Source: Fimbriimonadia bacterium (GTDB lineage Bacteria; Armatimonadota; Fimbriimonadia; Fimbriimonadales; Fimbriimonadaceae). Taken from it: a DNA stretch of 5,632 nucleotides. A model generated the notes under the pieces. The model did not search any database. It was given only the letters and a program-made list of their open reading frames with translations, and had not been told where the DNA came from. Below are positions 1 through 5,128 of the stretch, piece after piece. A program made the translations under genes and the position numbers. Where the stretch lies: the NCBI GenBank assembly GCA_029824495.1, contig JALGXY010000009.1, positions 1 to 5,632 of the forward strand, given 5' to 3'. Position 1 is the stretch's first letter. Every line of letters begins with the position of its first letter.

Positions 1-39
1 TCGAATCGTCAAGAAAAGACCGCTTATAGACAGGCTCAT
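1..39 (-). CDS. Start of a further cluster gene, probably the lasso B2 leader peptidase (partial)
   Basis: An ATG at 39-37 overlaps the TGA of the PqqD-like gene in an ATGA arrangement. It opens a frame that stays free of stops for 13 codons to the window edge, reading MSLSISGLFLTIR. A four-base overlap of this kind normally means translational coupling within one operon. Nothing in 13 residues identifies a family. In lasso-peptide operons the gene right after the PqqD-like B1 gene is very often the transglutaminase-like cysteine protease B2, which removes the leader, so that is the positional prediction. A nucleotidyltransferase or transporter is also possible, and the overlap could be chance. 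Confidence 0.42.
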   Translation of the reverse strand, partial: MSLSISGLFLTIR

Positions 40-323
40 GTCGCCACCAGAAGGCCTGACTCGATCAAGGTGTCTGTCAGCTCCTTCATATCCGATTCAA
101 TGAGAGACGCTTCGACGCCATACTGCTCTGCCATCTCACCCACGACATCTGCCACAGGGCGCCCGGCAAGACACTCCTTGATGAATTGCGCACCGGTAAC
201 GTTGAGCGACCAGGCGTGTTCTCGACTCATATCCATCAGGACTGCGTCCTCGGCAACCGCCTGCATCACCACCCCGTCGGCCAGGCGGAATGGGGCGCCC
301 GGTGTTGACTGCTCGGCACTCAT
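36..323 (-). CDS. PqqD-like RiPP recognition element (lasso B1 protein)
   Basis: This is a 95-residue stand-alone PqqD-family protein, the usual size for lasso B1 proteins. The fold is readable. Residues 11-45 look like the short beta strands (PFRLADGVVMQAVAEDAVLMDM, then HAWSLN) that form the peptide-binding sheet of the winged helix. They are followed by helices at about 42-53, 57-68 and 73-90, ending in the family-typical LIESGLL. Family knowledge: such proteins bind the leader of the precursor at its YxxPxLxxLGxF motif and present it to the B2 protease and the cyclase in the cytoplasm. Exactly that motif is present in the peptide encoded at 1380-1487. The gene lies 18 bases after the kinase stop and its own stop overlaps the next ATG, so it sits inside an operon. 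No strong Shine-Dalgarno is seen before the ATG, which fits coupling to the upstream gene. There are no transmembrane segments or signal peptide. Confidence 0.87.
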   Translation of the reverse strand: MSAEQSTPGAPFRLADGVVMQAVAEDAVLMDMSREHAWSLNVTGAQFIKECLAGRPVADVVGEMAEQYGVEASLIESDMKELTDTLIESGLLVAT

Positions 324-341
324 CGCTGATAAGAATTCTAC

Positions 342-1304
342 TCAGTCCAACGCTGAGAGGAGTGTGCCGGAAAGGGCTGATACGTTTTCGAGGCCAGTGC
401 GAGACTTGAGCTTAAAGACTCGGATGTCCTGGATAGCCTCAGCGAGCAGCGTCATCTCTGCTTGAAGCTGGGCAGGTGTTGAGTTTTTCAGATTTTTCAG
501 ACTGCTTGCAGCCGCCGCAAATGCGGGTGGTCCTGTCAGCTCGATGACAGGATCTGCCAGTTCATGGTCCAGCACAAACAGGGCTCTTGGAGGCAGGCTC
601 AGCGGCGCATCACCCAGGTCGATGGAGCGCTTGGTTGTGCCCGGATACAGGACAGCGCTCGGCCTTCTTGTCGTTTCCGCACTGTCTGGCCAGAGACGGA
701 GAATTCTCGGCCCGCAATGGACCTGCCAGCCGGAATCGTCTCGCATCAAAACAGAGGAGTCGTCTGCAATTACGGGCAAGCCTTTCTGTTCCAGCGATGC
801 AGCCAAAGTCGACTTGCCGCCGCCTTGGGGACCGCCGATCAACACGGCAGAATCTCCCACGACGACAGACGAGGCATGCATCACAACACACCCGCCAATT
901 CTCGCGGCAGCCGCTGCCAGAACCGGCCCATAGAAAGTCGCAAGTGTCGCCCCGATACCAGCATCCATGGACCATCGCCCTTCGACGCTCAGACCATCTG
1001 GAGAGACACGGAATTCACGCCCAGGAGAGAGACGAATGATCGAGACCCCATCCTCCTGCAGAATCATCTCAAATGCAGGCCTGCCTTGGATCCGCATGTC
1101 TGAGCGATTGATGATCTGTCCCTCGGCGTCTGCAAAGGGGTTCTCCACCTGCTGGAGCTGTACCTCAACTTCTCGCCCTGGCATCAGGGGGCCAGCTGGC
1201 AGGTCTGCCAGATCGACATTACAGTTCAATGAGAGCCCAAATGATCTCTTCAGTTCTGTGCCCAAATCACCAGCTCCAGACGTAATAAAACCCGGCTCCA
1301 ACAT
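342..1304 (-). CDS. HprK-like kinase, predicted lasso-peptide C-terminal Ser kinase
   Basis: This is a 320-residue protein with an HPr-kinase-like nucleotide-binding core. Motifs in order: MHASSV at 142-147, the strand and lead-in typical of HprK-related proteins; the P-loop GGPQGGGKST at 157-166; ADDSSVL at 180-186, where family members carry the acidic pair used for metal and catalysis; and a basic TTKRS at 223-227. The first 120 residues are a less conserved N-terminal region. Canonical HprK P-loops read GPSGxGKS, so the Gln at residue 160 is a small deviation. Family knowledge: HprK-like kinases in lasso clusters (paeninodin is the studied case) phosphorylate the side chain of the last Ser of the precursor. 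The peptide encoded directly upstream here ends in Ser, which supports that role. The ATG at 1304 has only a weak ribosome site and lies 75 bases after the precursor stop. The C-terminal 60 residues show no motif I can name. A regulator acting on HPr is unlikely in this context. Confidence 0.85.
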   Translation of the reverse strand: MLEPGFITSGAGDLGTELKRSFGLSLNCNVDLADLPAGPLMPGREVEVQLQQVENPFADAEGQIINRSDMRIQGRPAFEMILQEDGVSIIRLSPGREFRVSPDGLSVEGRWSMDAGIGATLATFYGPVLAAAAARIGGCVVMHASSVVVGDSAVLIGGPQGGGKSTLAASLEQKGLPVIADDSSVLMRDDSGWQVHCGPRILRLWPDSAETTRRPSAVLYPGTTKRSIDLGDAPLSLPPRALFVLDHELADPVIELTGPPAFAAAASSLKNLKNSTPAQLQAEMTLLAEAIQDIRVFKLKSRTGLENVSALSGTLLSALD

Positions 1305-1348
1305 CGTCGGAACCAGGCTCTAAGGAATTGCTTCATCGAAAACGAGGC

Positions 1349-1370
1349 GAGCCGCCTTACGGCAGGGCTC
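1349..1370 (-). terminator. Hairpin between precursor and kinase genes, possible attenuator or mRNA-stabilising stem
   Basis: On the minus strand the sequence folds as GAGCC-CT-GCC-GTAA-GGC-GGCTC. This is a five-pair stem and a three-pair stem separated by a two-base bulge, closed by a GTAA loop that fits the GNRA tetraloop rule. Six bases past the stem is a short run of four T. It starts ten bases after the precursor stop codon. The T run is too short and too distant for a confident intrinsic terminator. Partial termination, or protection of the precursor mRNA from 3' decay, would give more precursor than enzyme, as is common in lasso operons; that role is inferred. Confidence 0.4.
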
Positions 1371-1379
1371 AGCTCATCA

Positions 1380-1487
1380 TCAGCTGTTGAAGATGATGCC
1401 GTCGTTGGTTGTTGACGGGCCTGTGTTCTGAATCGCTGTTGAGAACGATCCCAAGTCCTTGAGTTCGGGCTTTTCGTAACCTTTCAT
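1380..1487 (-). CDS. Lasso peptide precursor
   Basis: This is a 35-codon gene. The leader contains YEKPELKDLGSF at residues 4-15, an exact match to the lasso leader motif YxxPxLxxLGxF bound by the PqqD-like B1 protein. In known precursors the conserved penultimate leader Thr falls four residues after that Phe; here the position is Ile19, followed by Gln20. This places the core at residues 21-35, NTGPSTTNDGIIFNS, with Asp29 as core residue 9, a standard macrolactam acceptor position. The alternative is a core starting at Gly23 with a seven-residue ring to the same Asp. The last residue is Ser35, a fit for the HprK-like kinase encoded next. The start is well supported: GGAG lies five bases before the ATG. 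The gene sits between cyclase and kinase genes on the same strand. A 63-residue ORF in another frame covers it and has no leader motif. Leader and gene context are certain; the exact cleavage site and ring size are inferred. Confidence 0.9.
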   Translation of the reverse strand: MKGYEKPELKDLGSFSTAIQNTGPSTTNDGIIFNS

Positions 1488-1663
1488 TTTCGCTCCATGA
1501 CCGGACCCCAAAAGAGGCCGCAGAACCCTGGCGGGCACTGATGCGGAAATTATTGCACAAAAGGCTAGAAATCTCCGCCGCGTTGACTCAATTTGACGAA
1601 ATTGGGACGTTCAGGTTCATTTTAGGTTCAAGGAATCGCCGCTGCCGGCATCACCTTGTAGGT
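1488..1663 (-). other. 176-base gap upstream of the lasso precursor, probable 5' regulatory region
   Basis: No credible gene is seen here on either strand. It is the longest non-coding stretch in the window and leads into the precursor. On the minus strand it holds an AT-rich stretch TTGTGCAATAATT (1560-1548) with an AATAAT that could be a -10 box. No good -35 lies at 16-18 bases, so a promoter is only possible. Downstream of that, CCGCA (1546-1542) can pair with TGCGG (1522-1518), with an inner CCC/GGG pair around a GCCA loop, giving a modest leader hairpin. The precursor Shine-Dalgarno GGAG is at 1496-1493. Repeats in the distal part are listed separately. Confidence 0.35.
1589..1604. repeat. 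Perfect 6-bp inverted repeat with 4-base spacer
   Basis: CAATTT-GACG-AAATTG is a perfect palindrome of two six-base arms in the gap between the cyclase and precursor genes. Its size and position would suit an operator upstream of the precursor. No regulator gene is present in the window and no family of site is recognised, so function is a guess. Confidence 0.35.
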
Positions 1664-1666
1664 TCA
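1613..1666 (-). repeat. Three direct copies of TGAACCT upstream of the precursor
   Basis: The heptamer TGAACCT, read on the minus strand, occurs at 1666-1660, 1630-1624 and 1619-1613. The last two copies are spaced 11 bases apart, about one helical turn. The first overlaps the cyclase stop codon, and the first two share the longer TTGAACCTA. Direct repeats on one face of the helix can be regulator binding sites; a short chance repeat cannot be excluded. Confidence 0.3.
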
Positions 1667-3409
1667 AAGACCTTTCAGCCACTCGTTCAGCATCCGGGCC
1701 TTCCAAAGAGAGAAGAGCTCTTCATCAGATGCGGCCGCATTCTTGTCGGTGACAGCCCGCTTGTAAACGCCATAGTTCTCGAATCCAGCAGCCGGCTCCC
1801 AGTCATTGACCCAGTCACCTTCAGAGCCTCGAAGCGTAGCCTGGATTGCAGCACCCAACGGAGTCTTCTTGCGTTTCAAAACCTGTTCAGGAACGAGGTC
1901 CCTCATGGCGAGGCGCAGCAGAGATTTGTTGGCCAGCAAGGGGAAGCTCTCAATCGATGTCACGAACTCGAGAATGCGCCGATCCATGAAGGGGTCGCGC
2001 GTCTCAAACGGCATGATGTCGACGAATCGTTCGGTCCAGTCTTGGTTGAAAACAGCAGCGCTCAAGGCCGGGCGTTCCTCACACAGCGGAGCCGTCTGCT
2101 TCTCCCAGACTGCCATCCAGCGATCGCGCATGTGGGTCCGATTCGCAAAGTCTGGATCGATCCATTTCGGCGGCTCATAAAGCGCCCGTCCATCTCGTCC
2201 GAGGAGGTGGTCTGCCCGGTTTTTGAACCCGACAGGCAGCCGTCGGCCCAACTCTCGCTGTAGATAGATCGTCTCTTTGATCTTCAGAAGGTAGGTCAAG
2301 AAGGAGGGTGGTTCAGGCCGAATTAGGCTGTCGGCGCTGTAGGCATTCAAGACCGTCCGTGAATAGCTGCTGGTCTTCTGTGCGGTCACCCAGCCGGGAA
2401 CAAAGACCGCCGCCCTCATCAGATTCAGATCCCAGCATTCAGGGTCGTAAGGCGGCAGATCATCGCACTCGATAAACTCATGGCTGATCCCGATCTGCTC
2501 TGCGGCAGCCTTTGCGAAATCGACCTCATCGTCTTCGTGAATGCGCGAGTAGTGGATCGTGAAAGCCTTGATATTCTCTCGCGACTCGCCAAAGCTTTCT
2601 GCAGCCAAGGCTGCCACAGAAGTCGAGTCTGTGCCGCCGCTCATCTCCATGGCCACCTTGTTGGAGCGAAGGCGATCGGTCACGCAGTCCCTAAGAACGA
2701 CGCGAAAGGCATCCTCGATATCAGATCCACGCAGGGACTCAATTTTTGGATTGATCCCAGGGCATCGTCTCCAGACACCTGTTCTGACACCCTGGTCGTC
2801 GATCTTGATCCAGCCGCCGGGAGGGACAGAATGGATCCCGCGAAATGGCGATTCTGTCTTGTCGACCCTGTAGGTCATGTTGAACAGACAGAAATCGGCA
2901 ACAGTGTTCTCGTTCAGACTCGTGTCCACGCCATGCCAGGCATGCAGAGTCGAGAGTGAGTTGGAGAGCAGGTAGGTGTCGTTGGTCTCCGCCCAATAGA
3001 GGGGCTTGGTGCCGAAGAAGTCGCGATAGCCGGTCAGCCGCCCTGCAGCCTGATCGTAGATTCCCAGACTGAAATCGCCATAGAGTCGATCGATCGCCTC
3101 GTCTCCTCCTGCCGCCAGCACTCTGCCGGCGATCTCCATGTCCGGCAGGTTGATGGGTCCTCCCAACAGATGTCGCTGGTCGAGTCGTCCTGAGCCAACA
3201 ACCAGCTTTGAACCGATGCAGAACGGCTGACGCTCACCTGTCGATTCGGGCAGAACCTCGAGCCGAGCAAAAGCACACCCAAACCGACCGTGAACGGAGA
3301 CCATCTGAGCATCTGGCCCGATGGTCGCCATCCCCGCAGCGGCTCGATCAAGCTGTTCTCGATCGGGCTGGCAGCCAGGCTTGGATAGGGAGACAAGAAA
3401 GCCTGACAT
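1664..3409 (-). CDS. Asparagine-synthetase-like lasso peptide cyclase (C protein)
   Basis: This is a 581-residue two-domain protein, close to the usual length for lasso cyclases. The N-terminal part (about 1-200) is a class II glutaminase-like domain with the family block RDFFGTKPLYW at 129-139. It starts Met-Ser and not Met-Cys, so the nucleophile needed to make ammonia is absent. The synthetase domain carries the ATP-pyrophosphatase loop SGGTDS at 257-262 and an acidic DDE at 293-295. Family knowledge: lasso C proteins adenylate the ring Asp or Glu of the core and let the new N-terminus attack it, needing no glutamine. Loss of the Cys fits this and argues against a housekeeping asparagine synthetase. 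The second family loop, normally GGDE, appears to be YSADSLI at 357-363, which is quite degenerate. The start codon overlaps the stop of the upstream ApbE gene by one base (TAATG) with no Shine-Dalgarno, implying reinitiation. The precursor follows 176 bases after the stop. Confidence 0.9.
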   Translation of the reverse strand: MSGFLVSLSKPGCQPDREQLDRAAAGMATIGPDAQMVSVHGRFGCAFARLEVLPESTGERQPFCIGSKLVVGSGRLDQRHLLGGPINLPDMEIAGRVLAAGGDEAIDRLYGDFSLGIYDQAAGRLTGYRDFFGTKPLYWAETNDTYLLSNSLSTLHAWHGVDTSLNENTVADFCLFNMTYRVDKTESPFRGIHSVPPGGWIKIDDQGVRTGVWRRCPGINPKIESLRGSDIEDAFRVVLRDCVTDRLRSNKVAMEMSGGTDSTSVAALAAESFGESRENIKAFTIHYSRIHEDDEVDFAKAAAEQIGISHEFIECDDLPPYDPECWDLNLMRAAVFVPGWVTAQKTSSYSRTVLNAYSADSLIRPEPPSFLTYLLKIKETIYLQRELGRRLPVGFKNRADHLLGRDGRALYEPPKWIDPDFANRTHMRDRWMAVWEKQTAPLCEERPALSAAVFNQDWTERFVDIMPFETRDPFMDRRILEFVTSIESFPLLANKSLLRLAMRDLVPEQVLKRKKTPLGAAIQATLRGSEGDWVNDWEPAAGFENYGVYKRAVTDKNAAASDEELFSLWKARMLNEWLKGL

Positions 3410-4362
3410 TAGGGTTGACCGATCACAAAAACAACTTGAGCACCGAACCGGCTGGCAAGCCTTTCATATCCCACTGGCCCAATGACACTCAGCGCCGTCG
3501 CGAGCGGATCTGTAACAAGTCCCCGATCAGCGATCACGGTCGCCTGAACTCTGTCAGTCTTTGCCAGGCCAGTGCGAGGGTCGACGATGTGCGACCAGAT
3601 CCGACCGCCAATCTCGACCGATTGCTCCGAGTCGCCAGACGTCGAAACAGCCTGATCGAAAATTGTCAGTATCTGATTCGAGCCGCTGATCGCCACACGC
3701 CATCCTGCCCGATCAGGTGGTGGGCCTGAGGCTGCAATATCGCCGCCCGCTTGGATCATCGCTCGGTCGACACCGTGAGCTTTCATCGCTTTCAGCGCTT
3801 CGTCACACGCATAGCCCTTTGCAATTCCGCCCAGGTCGAGCTTCATGCCCGGCACTGTTAGAGCGACGGTTCTGTCTCGCCCGTTCAGGATTACTTTCTG
3901 CCAGCCGGTCAGCCGCCGTGCCTCCTGAAGATCCTGCCATTTCGGCATCTTGCCTGTCTTTCTGGCGGTCCTCCAGTGCCTGATGATAGGCGAAGAGGTC
4001 ATATCAAACGCGCCACCAGTCATCTGGGATACGTACCGGCCATGCGCCAAGACTTTGTAGAGGTCAGCATTGACCCGCTGTGGTCCGGTGCCGGCTTTGC
4101 TGCAGAGAATGCTGAGCTCGCTCTTGGGGCGGTAGTCGCTCATGATCTGCTCCAGGTCAGCAAATCTCTGGAACGCTGCTCGCCCCGCCGCTCGAGCAGT
4201 ATCCTCGTCAGGAGCATAAAGCACCGTTCGTACAAGGGTTCCCATGTGGGCCTCCTTGTAGACGTATCTCTTCAGGTCCGCAGAGCGTCCATGGGTCGGC
4301 GGACTCGCCATCAGTACAGCACAGGTTATGGTCAGCATCGGATCGCTCGCCGTCTTCGGCAT
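3409..4362 (-). CDS. ApbE-like FAD:protein FMN transferase
   Basis: This 317-residue protein carries the full ApbE motif set. In order: MGT at 40-42; TGGAFDMTSSP at 115-125; DLGGIAKGYACDEA at 176-189 (flavin binding); QAGGDIAASG at 204-213; TSGDSEQ at 241-247; HIVDPRTG at 258-265; and VTDPLATALSVIG at 283-295, the metal-site segment. Family knowledge: the enzyme splits FAD and attaches FMN by a phosphoester bond to Thr or Ser of target proteins, usually outside the cytoplasm. The N-terminus (MLTITCAVLMASPP, residues 9-22) resembles a short export signal, possibly with a lipoprotein Cys at residue 13, but lacks the positive start. The true start could be Met9 (4338) or Met18 (4311); the first two options overlap the divergent gene at 4328. 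The stop overlaps the cyclase ATG, so it is very likely the first gene of the lasso operon. No flavinylated target protein is visible nearby. The family call is firm; its role in the cluster is unknown. Confidence 0.93.
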   Translation of the reverse strand: MPKTASDPMLTITCAVLMASPPTHGRSADLKRYVYKEAHMGTLVRTVLYAPDEDTARAAGRAAFQRFADLEQIMSDYRPKSELSILCSKAGTGPQRVNADLYKVLAHGRYVSQMTGGAFDMTSSPIIRHWRTARKTGKMPKWQDLQEARRLTGWQKVILNGRDRTVALTVPGMKLDLGGIAKGYACDEALKAMKAHGVDRAMIQAGGDIAASGPPPDRAGWRVAISGSNQILTIFDQAVSTSGDSEQSVEIGGRIWSHIVDPRTGLAKTDRVQATVIADRGLVTDPLATALSVIGPVGYERLASRFGAQVVFVIGQP

Positions 4363-5113
4363 TATCGCACTCAGTCAGGGTCCCGCTCAAGTGAGGGACG
4401 CATTTGCTGTGACGATCACCGAGGCAGACGAAGCGAATCCGGTTTCGTTTCGGATGCTTCCTGTGCCTGACGGGCAGTACACGCTGAAAGGGAAGACGCA
4501 CGAGATAAAAGGCATCTGGATGGGCGAAACGGAGGTGCTTTGGGATCTCTATCGGATCTACTACCAGCGTCTCGACCTGTCGCCGGCAGAGCAGGCTTTG
4601 GGAATCGATGCCAAAGCGAGGCCGAGCAAGCCGTACGAACCGCCAGATCACGGCTGGGGAACGACAGGATTCCCGGCGATTCACCTTCACTACCTTGCGG
4701 CCGAAGCGCTCTGCGCTTGGCTTACCAAGAAGGTGGGAAAGAGATTCAGGCTGCCGACCGAAGCCGAATGGGAGATCGCCTGTTCTGCTGGTGGTTTACC
4801 AGTCTCTGCGGCTGAAGACACCTCATGGCATGCCGGTAATTCTGCTGGGCAGTATCAGCAGGCAAAAACCAAGAAGGCCAACAGGTGGGGATTCTATGAC
4901 ATGCTCGGCAACGCGGGAGAATGGGTGAAGCCCAAGACTGGAGCTCCCTTGCTGAAGGGCGGCCATTTTCTGACCGAGATATCTGAGATGGATTCTTCTT
5001 CCAGGGAGGTCTATTCACCTCTCTGGCAAGACTCCGACCCTCAGCTTCCCAAATCGAAGTGGTGGCTCTCAGATGCTTCTTTTGCCGGCATGCGACTTGT
5101 GTGTCAAGAGTGA
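4328..5113 (+). CDS. Exported SUMF1/FGE-sulfatase-modifying-like protein, probably not a formylglycine synthase
   Basis: This 261-residue protein has an N-terminal hydrophobic stretch (residues 4-16, IGSLAVFGIIALS) and a plausible signal-peptidase site after AFA at 25-27, followed by a SUMF1/FGE-type domain. Family blocks: WMGETEVLWDLY at 64-75, FPAIHLHYLAAEALCAWL at 115-132, RLPTEAEWEIAC at 141-152, WGFYDMLGNAGEWV at 187-200, KGGHF at 210-214 and the C-terminal GMRLV at 254-258 (usually GFRLV). The Cys pair that binds copper in true formylglycine-generating enzymes should lie between KGGHF and GMRLV. No Cys is there; the only cysteines are at 129, 152 and 259. So it is likely a non-catalytic or differently acting family member. 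ATG 4328 is the first possible start after an in-frame TAG at 4259, and has only AGG very close by as a ribosome site. It is divergent from the lasso operon and 15 bases from the next gene. Confidence 0.85.
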   Translation: MVSIGSLAVFGIIALSQGPAQVRDAFAVTITEADEANPVSFRMLPVPDGQYTLKGKTHEIKGIWMGETEVLWDLYRIYYQRLDLSPAEQALGIDAKARPSKPYEPPDHGWGTTGFPAIHLHYLAAEALCAWLTKKVGKRFRLPTEAEWEIACSAGGLPVSAAEDTSWHAGNSAGQYQQAKTKKANRWGFYDMLGNAGEWVKPKTGAPLLKGGHFLTEISEMDSSSREVYSPLWQDSDPQLPKSKWWLSDASFAGMRLVCQE

Positions 5114-5128
5114 GGTAGATTCCCATTT

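Noticed and set aside
341..357. CTCAG/CTGAG inverted repeat at the end of the kinase gene
   Set aside because: It is only five pairs, mostly within the coding sequence, with no T run; likely chance.
1486..1498. Four-codon ORF (MERK) whose TGA overlaps the precursor ATG
   Set aside because: It begins before the GGAG and could in principle couple to the precursor, but such short frames are common by chance and nothing else supports it.
1369..1560. 63-residue minus-strand ORF covering the precursor region
   Set aside because: It has no lasso leader motif, an Arg/Ser/Gln-rich composition typical of an out-of-frame reading, and no clear ribosome site. The overlapping frame at 1380-1487 has the leader motif and a good Shine-Dalgarno.
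1624..1666. CRISPR-like or mobile-element repeat from the AGGTTCA copies
   Set aside because: The copies are only seven to nine bases, unevenly spaced, and without spacers or a transposase; at most they are regulator sites.
1541..2263. 240-residue plus-strand ORF opposite the cyclase
   Set aside because: It lies antisense to a protein with clear family motifs, and its own translation matches no fold I recognise.
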